From NCBI GenBank assembly GCA_964489425.1, contig CAZAYP010000038.1, positions 1-56,236 of the forward strand: a DNA stretch of 56,236 nucleotides, read 5' to 3'. Position numbers and translations under genes: made by a program. Under the pieces are notes generated by a model. The model was not told the DNA's origin, did no database searches, and saw only the letters and a program-made list of their open reading frames with translations. The stretch is from CAZAYP01 sp964489425 [NCBI: uncultured Verrucomicrobiota bacterium]. Its GTDB lineage: Bacteria; Verrucomicrobiota; Kiritimatiellia; RZYC01. This document shows positions 17,101-25,540 of the stretch, one piece after another; position 1 is the stretch's first letter; each line of letters begins with the position of its first letter.

Positions 17101-19631
17101 GGACCGGCAACAACCGCGCCGGACGCGCCAAGTTCGCCATGATCGTGCATGGCAACCAGGCCATCCAGCCCGGCAGCGCCATCCAGTACCTGATCAACAA
17201 CAACGCCGGCGCCGGCTACTACCGGCCCATGGCCAGCCACGAGCTGTTCGAGCAGCAATTGAATTTCCATGTCACCCCCACCCTGGCCGCGGCCATCGAG
17301 TGGGCCAGGGCCGACGCGGGCGCCGGGCGCCCGTGGCTGGATGGACCCGCGCTGAACGACCAGATCGCGCGCCTGGCGCGCACCAACCTGCTGGCGTTCA
17401 TGGCCAGCGCGTTCTCGGACCACATGATGCCCTACTTCACCACCGCGTTTAACCGCGATAACGTGGAACTGGCCACGTCGTTCCTGCAGTCCATCTACGG
17501 GGTCAGCGTCACCACCAACGCCGTGTTCTGGACGCCGGAACGGCTGCTGGACGGCGACGTGCTGGGCAAGATTCGCTCCATGGGGTATGCCGCGACCGTC
17601 ATGGACCAGATGGAGCACCTGTGGCGCTGGTACGGCCGGTCCGCCGCGCTCGGCACCCGCGGGTACCAGGTCAACCGCATCCATGGCGTGAACTGTTTTG
17701 CCATCAACAACGAGGCGTGCGAGTTCATGTTCGAGAACACGGATGGCGGGCTGTACCTGACCCTGCGCGAGTTGGCCAACCGCAAGGCACGCTCCGACCA
17801 GGACCAGGTGGTCACCCTGTTCAGCAACTGGGAAACCTTCGGCACCAAGACCTCTGCGGATGCCTACGACCTCAACCTGCGCTGGCTCGCCAACCATCCC
17901 TGGACGCCCCTGGTGCTGCTGCAGGACATCCTGAACAACCGCGTGGATCTCAACGGCGACGGCAACGGCGACGCGTGGTACGTGGAAGACCGCGGCGACA
18001 CCGCCGGCCCCAAGGTGGCGCACGACTACCTCAACTACGCGACCCAGACCAACTACGACAACTGGTACCTGGGCTCCGGCTTCGAGGAAGGGCTGGAAGA
18101 CAAGATCTTCCAGGCCCGGCCCGGCGTCAATGTGACCACCAACTACGGCATGACGTACACGCCCGGAACGGTCTTGGCCGAAGCCTGGTCTGACGTGCAG
18201 GCCATCAGCGACACCAACCTGGCCAAGCTGGCCCGGGCAGTGATGCACGCCTCGGTGCTCGAGACCGCATTCCACGCCCAGACCAATGCCGCGGACATGC
18301 GCAAGTACTCGACCGGCGAATACATCTATCCCGACACGAGCGCCAGCGCGCTGGCCGGCTTCGCCACCTATGCCCAGTCCCAGTCGCGGTTCGCCGCGGT
18401 GTACGAACGCGTGGACGACTGGGCGGCGATCGCCTCCGGCATCACCACGCCCCAAACCGCGAGCGAGGACGTGGACCGCGACGGCGAGGCGGAGTACATG
18501 GTGTACAACGACCGCCTGTTCGCCCTGTTCGAGCGCATCGGCGGCCGCCTGATCGGCGCCTGGGTGCGCGACATCGTGGAGGGCGACACGTACCAGGCTG
18601 CCGGCAACCTCGCCAGCTACCCGGGCACGGCCACGGAAGAGGAAGGTGCCTGGAGCCTCAACACCAACGGCACCTGGGCCGGCGAAACCGTGGCCTTCCG
18701 CACGTCCTGCCTCAAGGACTGGTACGCCACCGGCGCCGGCGCCAACCAGTATGTCAACCAGCTCTACACGTTCCAGGACTGGACCAACGGCTGGCGCGCC
18801 ACCTCGGGCGACGGCGCGGTGCGCAAGACGGTCACGCTGGCGGAGAAGAGCTGGAACCTCGAGGTGCGCTACGAACTCACGGGCGGCATGGCCGGCCAGA
18901 CCCTCTACATCCGCAACGGGCTCACGCCGGATTTGTACAGCCTGCTCGTGGGTGGCCAGACGTACCTGGCCGCGGCCACCGCCAGCGGCGGGATTGTAAC
19001 CCTGGCCAACACCAACTATGCCAACACCGTGCTGGCGCGGGTGGATTACGCGGCCAACGGCCACAGCGCCAGCTATAATGACACCGCGCGCGATGACGAC
19101 TGGGGCAAGGGCATCACCAACTACACGGTGAACATGCGCAACCAGGCCCAAACCCACCAGGTGGAGGTTTCCGGATCCGGCACGTTTACTTTTGCCCTCG
19201 GGTTCCAGGCCATGGCCTCGGACTGGAACAATGACGGCATGCCCAACACCTGGGTTGATCGCTATGGATTGTCCACGCACCCCAACGGCGGGGCCAGCCA
19301 GGACGCGGACGCCGACGGCGTGCCCAACGAGAACGAGTACGTGGCCGACACCAATCCATTGGACGGCCAGTCGTACTTCCACGTGTCGCGTGTGGCCGCC
19401 AGTCCCGCCAGTGGCGTGACGGTACGGTTCCCCACCAGCGCGGCCCGCTTTTACAAGATGTGGTACGACAACAACAGCCTGCTCACGCCCGCGTGGTCCA
19501 ACGCCTCCCCCACCCTCATCCAGGGCACGGGCGGCACCGTGGAATGGACGGACAACGGCTCCACCACCACGCCGCATCCCAACCTGCGCACCAACCGCTA
19601 CTATAAGGTCGAAGTCAGGCTGCCGGAATAA
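11172..19631 (+). CDS. Giant secreted GH13 alpha-amylase / GH57-like bimodular protein
   Basis: This 2819-residue protein has its start placed after GAGGAG (11158-11163). The signal peptide is about residues 1-28. GH13 domain (29 to about 560): region I GLRVYFDNIMNH, nucleophile Asp269 in GLRLDAVKH, acid Glu333 in IFGEHMG, and Asp398 in SHDDN, so the triad is complete. About 570-1380: beta modules of unknown type. 1387-1650: Asp-rich calcium repeats (DTDGDRLPDG, DADTDNDGLPDGW). 1700-1940: a glucodextranase-like beta domain. About 1985-2345: GH57-like barrel with VHGNQAIQP, AFSDHMMPY, WTPER (Glu2123 nucleophile position) and FSNWETFG, where the usual acid Asp is Asn2219. C-terminus: DADADGVPNENEY, then a shared beta tail. 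It probably cleaves alpha-glucan outside the cell. The GH57 part may bind rather than cut. Confidence 0.8.
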   Translation: MTTMNMARRAKRLGFILLLLLAGALPLQAEVVLQFFNNTWNEITAKIPEIAEAGYGALWLPPPQKASGDLSVGYDLWDPFDLGGNSQRTGGRTRYGTENELLRLIDTAHQFGLRVYFDNIMNHRAFNVPGYDENTPIDLYPGMLPEDFHLQVTEDGFYRAWGDTGNWMDTWEIQNRNLSGLLDIAQETPNCNFGSTEKSSHEKISFVRHPNNPEYYDYHPTLGLVGFYSTNITTNVISQNQSFFKEDVGGYLMRSVRWLMERTKVDGLRLDAVKHVPGYFFGEQWAADKDSSDSGYCGQAQVQFNRSRGFSDANHRDSVFDTEKIRDDAMIFGEHMGEPPPYSDYWAAGMRLLDARAHQTLNDKLGNDVSMSGLQNAYYIEGFQMGESLGVYYAKSHDDNVAYNEHMHNAVNLTRGGLPDIYTDGNRHAETLGQSGGAFPRHANTCYLGQWGDGRIPNLAYLHGQFARGWQYGRYADNDILAYDRVDKRENYSMSDADGAVLCFVLNDNYNAGASRNIETAFPPGSYLYQYASSGGGFYYTVGDNGNGNGRFGTDLIVPPAGYFCFSWRSPEEPDVWSGTDVDPITMYQNDQEVSWMSYERKDGPDGDPGFNPYGVYDANGSDYAYTWWLPCVTSATNLKFVARADASAENIMLKLDGGMDLNGVNHSGGDPRDNPPAWSTDVYLGYEQMWFKHRAREKYAAEDVSGNIIGSPGAASWQVTIGNSGSWQANASSANWNTSDQAPMWVWHNPSATATGSVPQFSTTDAGQEIAVWTKIGRAMQWEKCYIYYTTDGTTWPEGTAGMGANNTKVAELSWVCNSFDNESGVWVTNDWVRGTLPAQTAGTVLRYKIGAYREDSSSIFPSSADNVRNKKRVETMFELSGFNAQTNVYRPHNDFGLYRTGLVDGFHVARARTFLKRDNKAAIYNTFVQPFYLDTETPRGEILYPGENATLGDNRYGAVVRTDPTVTKVFYHIVDTYAANDDGQTGQQFGNGTNGAGAEAWVEAYQVTPSLAIDAVSDYPCEWRFDYNNVAPGNNGAIIYVKLAEITSSTNPLLSESAGHFTLLTRNVQANGPDYILFVGWPQRDGDMVNDSYDMKVYFSGTLWNSDETTVRNRFLILIDGVTQGKEAYDLNWYGGGQYHELVFNLPDMYNDDPNYLHEINVIHTNAGGAGITLYADRYVKAEPSAGIMVQITDPPEYDSDGNKFIITLKDIAAPAPEDRQYQVRVETDLAALSCWITFTNCVGYMTPAAATTNAVTGTVAVVQASNVVWGTGTLFADELSAGQSLRISTNGVVVNAITSNTLLTLTTPYPGATASGLKMYRIDGNPYISGSKKYWTFLWTNIAAGNYTFTANVDTDHNPATVEGSATRNTTVILREKVNSSTNDLDDDDDGVYDTWETNPTNLPTTNPETWNNGDVHYYNFCGKTDPTLPDTDGDRLPDGLEVGFRNAVDISQTDTNMDTNGDGYPNFRGDNDPPFYNTVPDNSGIPNYNFNASRTLQIAGSVTDPNNADTDYDGLPDGIEDRNRNGWVEGDGLAYKPATGNPWTDRPTENDWPDGKWQNWETWTETSPTDADTDDDGASDGTGEDKNADGAIAGDSNSNRAWNAGETWIETDPLDADTDNDGLPDGWEIQYGFDPLDSGVIGVTNLRNQRVTNTLNGASGNPDGDTIVQGTATNAYSNLLEYQNDTNPWIFDSSEPPPEGSIEIGRGQTIGALGDTTYYTEFMDWTADDCLVLDEYEGAGPNNKNGDVYKAWDGWDESRDMMAFYARDGGAAAQGGDDKFYFRIDFYDLKTFAEDGNVDCYVVINFGNTGNGEKNLPDDVNTLTEMGWQIVVAVYKNSQGAVYVDTNPSLNTSTFGQALDASVGVVRRDQNTANGFVDAYFNAQLDAVEFAISRQALLDAGWNGLNGGNFCYQVFTTKDGTCDSPSYNGNTCLTCCGDIGGRTDIRDSIYDDNLAEDYWEAQAGIDSILHSWWTGNNRAGRAKFAMIVHGNQAIQPGSAIQYLINNNAGAGYYRPMASHELFEQQLNFHVTPTLAAAIEWARADAGAGRPWLDGPALNDQIARLARTNLLAFMASAFSDHMMPYFTTAFNRDNVELATSFLQSIYGVSVTTNAVFWTPERLLDGDVLGKIRSMGYAATVMDQMEHLWRWYGRSAALGTRGYQVNRIHGVNCFAINNEACEFMFENTDGGLYLTLRELANRKARSDQDQVVTLFSNWETFGTKTSADAYDLNLRWLANHPWTPLVLLQDILNNRVDLNGDGNGDAWYVEDRGDTAGPKVAHDYLNYATQTNYDNWYLGSGFEEGLEDKIFQARPGVNVTTNYGMTYTPGTVLAEAWSDVQAISDTNLAKLARAVMHASVLETAFHAQTNAADMRKYSTGEYIYPDTSASALAGFATYAQSQSRFAAVYERVDDWAAIASGITTPQTASEDVDRDGEAEYMVYNDRLFALFERIGGRLIGAWVRDIVEGDTYQAAGNLASYPGTATEEEGAWSLNTNGTWAGETVAFRTSCLKDWYATGAGANQYVNQLYTFQDWTNGWRATSGDGAVRKTVTLAEKSWNLEVRYELTGGMAGQTLYIRNGLTPDLYSLLVGGQTYLAAATASGGIVTLANTNYANTVLARVDYAANGHSASYNDTARDDDWGKGITNYTVNMRNQAQTHQVEVSGSGTFTFALGFQAMASDWNNDGMPNTWVDRYGLSTHPNGGASQDADADGVPNENEYVADTNPLDGQSYFHVSRVAASPASGVTVRFPTSAARFYKMWYDNNSLLTPAWSNASPTLIQGTGGTVEWTDNGSTTTPHPNLRTNRYYKVEVRLPE

Positions 19632-19721
19632 CCATCCGCGCGGGTTCTCGTGCGGCGCAGCTTGTTGGGGCCGGGTTGCACAAGATGGCGTTGGGTTCAC
19701 CAGGCCCGGCCGCGATACTGT

Positions 19722-19751
19722 TTGCAGTCGCGTTCCCCCTTCAGCTATAGT
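19722..19751 (+). promoter_or_regulatory. Candidate promoter of the molybdenum cofactor operon
   Basis: TTGCAG (19722-19727), 18 bp, and TATAGT (19746-19751) precede the moeA start by 27 bases. The -10 is strong and the -35 partial. No structured molybdenum-cofactor riboswitch is apparent between this and the ATG, as the leader would be only about 20 bases. Confidence 0.45.
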
Positions 19752-19777
19752 GTCGGCCACTAAAGGGCTTGGGCGGT

Positions 19778-20959
19778 ATGATCTGCTTCGAGGACGCATA
19801 CAACCAGATGATGGGCGTGGTTTCGCCGCTGCCGGCGGAAACCGTGGATCTGCCCCACGCCCTCTTCCGCGTCCTCGCTGCCGACGTGACCGCTGACCGA
19901 CCCATGCCGCCGTTCGACCGCAGCGCCATGGATGGCTTCGCCTGTCGCCGGGCCGATACCGCCCAGCCGCTCACCCTCGAAGGCACCGTGGCGGCCGGCC
20001 AGGACCCCGGCCAGCCGCTGGCCCCGGGGCAATGCCGCCGGGTCATGACCGGCGCGCCCGTGCCGGCTAACGCGGACCTGGTGGTGCCGGTGGAGGATGC
20101 CGAGGAAGTGGATGGCCGCCAGGTGCGCGTCCGCCGCGTGCCTGACCGCCCCCACATTGCCCGGTGCGGTGAAGACTGGCGCGCCGGGGATGTCATCCTG
20201 GGTGCGGGCACGCGCCTGCTGGCGCCGCACCTGGCGCTGCTGGCCTCGGTAGGCGCTCTCCAGCTACGCGTGGCCCGCCGGCCGCGGGTCGGGCTGATCG
20301 CCACCGGCAGCGAGGTGGTTGAACCGTCCAAGACGCCCGGCGCCGAACAAATCCGCAACACCAACACCATCCTGGCCACGGCGCAACTGGCGGCCCTGGC
20401 CATCACGCCCACGTACTACGGCATCGCTCGTGATCACGCGCCGGATATCGATGCCCTGGTCCGCCAGGCGGCCGGCGAGAACGATGTGGTGTTGGTTTCC
20501 GGCGGCGTGTCCATGGGTGATTTTGACCTGGTCCCGCAATCGGTCCAGGAGGCCGGATTCGAGATCCTGTTTCATCACGTGGCCATCAAGCCGGGAAAGC
20601 CCGTGCTGTTTGGCCGACTGGGTCCGCGGTACGCTTTCGGGCTGCCGGGCAATCCGGTGTCCACCTTCGTGATTTTGGAACTGCTGGTCAAACCGTTCCT
20701 GGCCCGGCTGATGGGGCACAAGGAACGTCCCGGCCTGGCCCTGGCGCGGATGGCGGCGCCGTTCGCGCGCCGGGACGCCGAGCGCGCGGAGTGGCAGCCC
20801 GTGGTGGTGGACGACACCGGCGCGGCGCAGTTAATCCCCTACCATGGGTCAGGGCACCTCCGCGCCCTGGCCCAGGCCAACGCCTTGCTGTGCATTCCCC
20901 GCGGCACCACGGAACTCCCCAAGGACACCCTGGTTCATGTTAGACTCCTTTGGCCGTGA
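19778..20959 (+). CDS. moeA: Molybdopterin molybdotransferase
   Basis: MoeA (393 residues) inserts molybdenum into adenylylated molybdopterin, the last step of molybdenum cofactor synthesis. Family signatures are present in order: PPFDRSAMDGFACR (about 45), GTVAAGQDPG (about 75), RRVMTGAPVPANADLVVPVED (about 90-110), ATGSEVV (about 175), VVLVSGGVSMGDFDLVP (about 240), IKPGKPVLFG and FGLPGNPVSTFV (about 270-295). The length is normal. The ATG at 19778 is used; a TTG nine bases earlier is possible. It opens the operon and its end overlaps moaA by 23 bp. No molybdoenzyme gene is in the window, so the user of the cofactor lies elsewhere. Confidence 0.93.
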   Translation: MICFEDAYNQMMGVVSPLPAETVDLPHALFRVLAADVTADRPMPPFDRSAMDGFACRRADTAQPLTLEGTVAAGQDPGQPLAPGQCRRVMTGAPVPANADLVVPVEDAEEVDGRQVRVRRVPDRPHIARCGEDWRAGDVILGAGTRLLAPHLALLASVGALQLRVARRPRVGLIATGSEVVEPSKTPGAEQIRNTNTILATAQLAALAITPTYYGIARDHAPDIDALVRQAAGENDVVLVSGGVSMGDFDLVPQSVQEAGFEILFHHVAIKPGKPVLFGRLGPRYAFGLPGNPVSTFVILELLVKPFLARLMGHKERPGLALARMAAPFARRDAERAEWQPVVVDDTGAAQLIPYHGSGHLRALAQANALLCIPRGTTELPKDTLVHVRLLWP

Positions 20960-21743
20960 CATTGGCTACCTGCGGATCTCGGTTACGGACCGCTGCAACC
21001 TGCGGTGCCGGTACTGCATGCCGGAACAGGGCATCGCGCTGAAAAGCCATGCCGATATCCTCACCTTCGAGCAAATCGAGGCCGTGGTCCGCGCGGCCGT
21101 GAGCCTGGGCATTACCAAGGTGCGCCTGACCGGCGGCGAGCCCCTGCTGCGCCGCAACATCACCGACCTGGTCGCGCGCATTGCGGCCATCCCCGGCCTG
21201 ACGGATCTGTCCATGACCACCAACGGCACCCGCCTGGCCGGCCTGGCGCAATCCCTGAAGGATGCGGGGCTGCGCCGCATCAACATCTCGCTGGACTCAC
21301 TTGACCCGCAAAAATACGCATGGATCACGCGCGGGGGCGACCTGGCCGAGGCGCTGGCCGGGGTCCAGGCGGCCCGCGCCGCGGGCTTGGCGCCGATCAA
21401 GATCAACATGGTGGTCATGGAATCCACCGCCGCGGACGACGCATGCGCGTTGAGCGATTTTTGCGCGGCCCAGGGTCTGCAACTGCAGAAGATCGCCCAC
21501 TTCTCCCTGCTGGCCCCCAAGTCGGCCCCGTTGCAGGACGACGTGCAGCGCCCGCCCCCCTGCGCCGTGTGCAACCGCTTGCGCCTGACGGCGGACGGCT
21601 GGCTCAAGCCGTGCTTGTGCTCGGAAGAGGAAATCCGCGTGGATTTCACGGATCTTGCCGGCAGCCTGCGGCGGGCGGTCGCCGCCAAGCCGGCCCGGGG
21701 CGCCGTGTGCCGCAACCGGGCGATGCCCGCCATTGGGGGATGA
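20937..21743 (+). CDS. moaA: GTP 3',8-cyclase MoaA, compact form
   Basis: This radical-SAM enzyme starts molybdopterin synthesis by rearranging GTP to 3',8-cyclo-GTP. The N-terminal cluster is CNLRCRYC (about residues 19-26) with RISVTDR before it and LTGGEPLLRRN after. The C-terminal cluster is C-x2-C-x13-C in CAVCNRLRLTADGWLKPC. The C-terminus ends AIGG, retaining the Gly-Gly tail needed for activity. At 268 residues it is about 60 shorter than usual. The stretch that normally holds the RFIE motif and the loop before the second cluster is replaced by a short LQKIAHFSLLAPKS. The start ATG (20937) lies inside moeA, with AAGGA 11 bases upstream, so the two are coupled. Confidence 0.88.
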   Translation: MLDSFGRDIGYLRISVTDRCNLRCRYCMPEQGIALKSHADILTFEQIEAVVRAAVSLGITKVRLTGGEPLLRRNITDLVARIAAIPGLTDLSMTTNGTRLAGLAQSLKDAGLRRINISLDSLDPQKYAWITRGGDLAEALAGVQAARAAGLAPIKINMVVMESTAADDACALSDFCAAQGLQLQKIAHFSLLAPKSAPLQDDVQRPPPCAVCNRLRLTADGWLKPCLCSEEEIRVDFTDLAGSLRRAVAAKPARGAVCRNRAMPAIGG

Positions 21744-21756
21744 GCCGGCGTTCGTC

Positions 21757-24700
21757 ATGAAGACCGCGCGGATCATAGGACGATGGCTGGGGCGCCTGGC
21801 AGGGCTGGCGCTGGTGCTGGTGGCGCTGCGGCTGGCGTCCCCGCTGGCGCTGACCATCCTGCTCAACCGCCAGCTTCCGCGCTGGCTGCACGTCTCCTGC
21901 GCCGCGGGCTGGGTGGATGTCGGCTGGTGGAGCGGGCGCGTGGCCATCAACGACTTCGTCATTCGCCAACCGCCAGGTTTCCATGGCGGCGTGATGTTCG
22001 CCGCCGAATCCGTCTCCGCGCGGGTGGACTGGAAATCGCTGCGCCACGGGCCGATTACCTTGTCCGGGGTGCGGATCGTGAACCCGGAATTCAACATCCT
22101 GCACAATGATCAGGAGGTGATCAACTTCGACATCCTGTTCCCGCGCCAGCCGCGGCCGCCGAACCAGCCACCGGGTCCGCCCGCATCGTACGCCGTCCGC
22201 GTCCGGGATGCGGAAATCGTCAACTGGTCGTTCAGTTACCAGGGGGTTTCCCCGGCCATCCGGCCGCGCGCCATCCATTTGGAAGGCATCAACGCCCGGC
22301 TGCAGGATGTGTGGATCACGGATCCCGCCATGCCCGTGACCAACCGCGGGCGGGTGGCGCTATCGGCCATGTGGCTGCAACCCGGCCAGCCGGCCGCGCC
22401 GATTACCATCGACACGGCGATTGGACCCATCCAGGAAGACGGCCCCTTCCTCGAGGGCGCGGTCCTGGCGCGGGCGCTGGACATGGCCACCGTGGAACAG
22501 ATCGCGGGCATCGACCTGCCCGCCTACGTGCATCGCGGTCCGCTGACCGTGAGCGGCCGCGTGCGCCTGGAACCCTGGCACCGCGTCAGCGGGCAGGTGG
22601 CGCTGCTCACGGCCGCGGCCGCGCCGCTGGCGTCCGTCGGCTTCTGCGATGTGGATTGGGAGGCCGGCCGGATCGCCTTCACGAATGCGGCATTTCACCG
22701 GGTCGACATCGGACCCGCCGACCTGGACCTGGCGGCTGACAGCGGCGCCGTATCCTTCAACCCCGACTTTTTCACCACCAATGATCAATGGGTGATTCAC
22801 CAGGCGCAGCTTACCCGGGGCATGGTGGATCTGCGCCGCCAGGCCATGGGCGCCACGGGCGCGACGCTGCGCCTCGAACAGGTCAGCCTGAGCGCCACCA
22901 ACATTCCCCTGGCTGCCACGGTGCCCGGGGCATTGCTTCCGGGCGCAAGCCTGCGGCTGGCCGCCACCCTGCCGCGGCCGGATGGATCCACCGGGGCGCT
23001 GAGCATCGCCCTGTCCGCCGCGCCCGGCCCGGGCAACGGCTGGCCGGCGACGGTGGAGGCGGGGTTCACCCGCGTCCGGCCACAGACCTTGGCCGCCTGG
23101 GCGCCCGCGGGGCTGCGCGGCCACCTGGAAAGCACGGCCTGGGACGGATCCGTGGTCCTCCAATGGGCGCCCGACCTGGTGCAGGGATCCTTGAGCATCA
23201 GCCGGTCCAGCGGGCCCACGCTCCTGGCGATCACCAATGGCCGGGTGGATCTGGCGCGGCACGAGATCCTGGTGGAAGGCCTCGCGGTGGTGCGCCCGGT
23301 ACGCCAGCGGTTGGCCGGCCGCGTGGCCGTGGAACGGATCGCCGCGCGCTACGTTCCCGGAACCCCGCGCACCCCGGCGGTGGTCTCCTACATCCGCATG
23401 GAGGGCGGCGAGGTCTGCGGGCAATGGAAACCCGCGGGCGGCAGCACCGGGCGGCAGGACCTGGTGGCCCAGCACATCACCGCCTGCGTTTCCAATATTG
23501 TTTTGGACCCGGACGGCGAGTTTGCCGAGCAGGAACCAGCCAACCTGGCGCTCCGCCTGACGCTCCCGCAGGCCGCGGGTGGCGAGGCGCAAGTCGCGGC
23601 CCAGGCGGAATTCCTGGTCCAGCGGCGCGCCATCCCGGACTTCAGCTTCAGCCTGGCCTTCACCAACCTGCAGCCGGAAGCCTGGGCGCGCATCACCCCG
23701 CCGTTGCTGGCGCGATTGGCCGGGACCGCGCCGCTCATGGGGCGCCTGCAACTGGCCAAAAACGGCGCCCGGTACGAGGGCCTCGCCACCGTGCACGACC
23801 TGGACGGCCGCGACATCCTGGTTTTGGACCGATGTTTATGGCATCAGCACCGCGGGCTGGTGGAACTGCTGAACCTCGCCGTGGCGCAGCCCGCAGACCG
23901 TGGGCCAGGGACGCTCCTGCGCGTGAACGCCGGCCTGCTGAGCTACGACCCCGAATCCATTGACGCCCCGCCCTTCCACGTGCGCGAGGCGGCGGTGGAT
24001 GGCGCCGAGATCTATCTCATTCGCGATACTACAGGCGTGTTCAACGTGAATGCGCTGCTGGACGACCCGGGGGCCATGACAGACACCAACCCGGCCGCTG
24101 GTGCGGGCCCGCCGGCCGCGCAGGCGGTGTTGGATCTCATCCGCATGACCAATAGCCTGCTCTCCCTGCTGGACACCTCGCTGGCCGATACCAACACGGT
24201 CCAGATCCTGGTTAACGGCATCGCCGGACAGGTCACCAACCTGGTCATCATGTCCGGCCAGTGGTCGGCGGCCAGCAACCAGGTTGCCTGGACCGGCGGC
24301 GGTGGATTGAGCGGTCGGCTCCTCCAGCCGCCGCCGTTATCCAACGGGTATTGCGGCGTGGCCGCCGTATTCGCGCCTTTTTCCGCCGCGCCGCCAACCT
24401 TCAATGCCCAGGCCTGCGTGACGGACCTGGAACTGGCCACGATCGCGGCACTGGTGCCGTCCTGGGCCCCGCAGATCTTGGGCGGCTATGCCCTGGACCT
24501 CAACGTGACCACCACCTACTCTCCGGCCTGGGTCACCTATAACGTCGGCCTGACCACGTCGCAAGGCAACCAGTTCAGCCTGCCGGCCAGCGGGCCGCCG
24601 GGGCACCTGGTCGTGGACCAGACCGCAACGTTGTACAATATCCTCGCGCGATCCGGCGGCTTGGTCGGGCACTGGGGACGCAACCTCCAAGGCGCCACCG

Positions 24701-25068
24701 TCGGGGTCGGATCCACGGCGTTAAGCGGCGTCAAAACCATCTACAACGGCGCGGAATCCACGGTGCGCAACGTGGCCGGCGGCTTGTGGACCACGACCAA
24801 GGGCGTGCTCACGGCCAACGTCGGGGAAATCGAACAGGGATTGCGCCGCTCCACCGTGGACGCCGCCAACGACTTCACCGACTCGTTGCTGCAAGCCAGC
24901 CGCGGGCTGGTCTCGGGCACCGTGGGGGCCGGCACCACGCTCATCGGCGGGAATGCGGAGCTGTTCTGGCGCCAGGGCGCCCCCGGCCGCTGGCAGCAGG
25001 CGTGGCGCGCCGTACCCGCCCAACTGGAATCCATGCCGTTTCCCCCACCCGGCCCACCGGCACCTTGA
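21757..25068 (+). CDS. AsmA-like (DUF748-type) large envelope protein
   Basis: The 1103-residue protein has an N-terminal membrane helix (about 10-33, [21 protein letters not shown]). A long, mostly beta body follows, typical of AsmA/YhdP/TamB-like proteins: [20 protein letters not shown] near 45-65, and repeated units of strand-turn-strand with the pattern LxxAxVxxGxVDL and [14 protein letters not shown]. Such proteins form extended hydrophobic grooves that carry lipids between the membranes. The C-terminal 110 residues ([32 protein letters not shown]) are amphipathic helix rather than AsmA core, and the end is Pro-rich. It begins 13 bp after moaA and ends 10 bp before moaC, so it is inside the cofactor operon. 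A functional tie to molybdenum is not obvious. Confidence 0.72.
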   Translation: MKTARIIGRWLGRLAGLALVLVALRLASPLALTILLNRQLPRWLHVSCAAGWVDVGWWSGRVAINDFVIRQPPGFHGGVMFAAESVSARVDWKSLRHGPITLSGVRIVNPEFNILHNDQEVINFDILFPRQPRPPNQPPGPPASYAVRVRDAEIVNWSFSYQGVSPAIRPRAIHLEGINARLQDVWITDPAMPVTNRGRVALSAMWLQPGQPAAPITIDTAIGPIQEDGPFLEGAVLARALDMATVEQIAGIDLPAYVHRGPLTVSGRVRLEPWHRVSGQVALLTAAAAPLASVGFCDVDWEAGRIAFTNAAFHRVDIGPADLDLAADSGAVSFNPDFFTTNDQWVIHQAQLTRGMVDLRRQAMGATGATLRLEQVSLSATNIPLAATVPGALLPGASLRLAATLPRPDGSTGALSIALSAAPGPGNGWPATVEAGFTRVRPQTLAAWAPAGLRGHLESTAWDGSVVLQWAPDLVQGSLSISRSSGPTLLAITNGRVDLARHEILVEGLAVVRPVRQRLAGRVAVERIAARYVPGTPRTPAVVSYIRMEGGEVCGQWKPAGGSTGRQDLVAQHITACVSNIVLDPDGEFAEQEPANLALRLTLPQAAGGEAQVAAQAEFLVQRRAIPDFSFSLAFTNLQPEAWARITPPLLARLAGTAPLMGRLQLAKNGARYEGLATVHDLDGRDILVLDRCLWHQHRGLVELLNLAVAQPADRGPGTLLRVNAGLLSYDPESIDAPPFHVREAAVDGAEIYLIRDTTGVFNVNALLDDPGAMTDTNPAAGAGPPAAQAVLDLIRMTNSLLSLLDTSLADTNTVQILVNGIAGQVTNLVIMSGQWSAASNQVAWTGGGGLSGRLLQPPPLSNGYCGVAAVFAPFSAAPPTFNAQACVTDLELATIAALVPSWAPQILGGYALDLNVTTTYSPAWVTYNVGLTTSQGNQFSLPASGPPGHLVVDQTATLYNILARSGGLVGHWGRNLQGATVGVGSTALSGVKTIYNGAESTVRNVAGGLWTTTKGVLTANVGEIEQGLRRSTVDAANDFTDSLLQASRGLVSGTVGAGTTLIGGNAELFWRQGAPGRWQQAWRAVPAQLESMPFPPPGPPAP

Positions 25069-25078
25069 GGAGTTGATC

Positions 25079-25540
25079 ATGGAGCTCACCCACATCGATG
25101 CATCCGGCCAGGCGCACATGGTGAATGTCGGCGCCAAGGACCCCATGACCCGCACGGCGCGCGCAGCCGGGAAAATACGCCTGGCCCCGGACACCCTGCG
25201 CCTGGTTGAACAGGGCTTGCTCAAAAAAGGCGATGCCTTGGCCGTGGCGCGCGTGGCCGGCATCCTGGCTGCCAAGAAAACCGCGGATCTCATTCCGCTG
25301 TGCCATCCGCTGGGCCTGGACCATGTGAACGTGGACTTGCGCTTGGTGGCGGACGGGATCGAGATCGAGAGCCAGGCCCAGTGCCGCGGCCGGACCGGGG
25401 TGGAGATGGAAGCGCTCACCGCCGTCGCCGTGGCCGCGCTGACGCTTTACGACATGTGCAAAGCCGTGGACAAAGCCATGGTCATCGAAGCCGTCCGCCT
25501 GGTGGAAAAGACAAAGACCGCGATCGAGCCCGACGCATAG
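25079..25540 (+). CDS. moaC: Cyclic pyranopterin monophosphate synthase
   Basis: MoaC (153 residues) converts the MoaA product to cyclic pyranopterin monophosphate. The match is strong throughout: [19 protein letters not shown] at the start, [39 protein letters not shown] (catalytic Lys and His region), [29 protein letters not shown] near the end. The start has GAGGAG seven bases upstream. It closes the moeA-moaA-AsmA-moaC operon. MoaB, MoaD, MoaE and MobA are not in the window. No terminator with a T run follows, and a repeat element begins 84 bp later. Confidence 0.95.
   Translation: MELTHIDASGQAHMVNVGAKDPMTRTARAAGKIRLAPDTLRLVEQGLLKKGDALAVARVAGILAAKKTADLIPLCHPLGLDHVNVDLRLVADGIEIESQAQCRGRTGVEMEALTAVAVAALTLYDMCKAVDKAMVIEAVRLVEKTKTAIEPDA

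Noticed and set aside
19632-19777. Molybdenum cofactor riboswitch before moeA
   Set aside because: The likely -10 leaves a leader of only about 20 bases, too short, and no long helix is seen.
11244-19799. A 2851-codon open frame antisense to the GH13-GH57 gene
   Set aside because: It mirrors the sense gene in a high-GC codon pattern, is Val/Gly/His/Arg-rich without domains, and runs through catalytic motifs of the sense frame. Long antisense frames of the same kind lie opposite both hybrid kinases.
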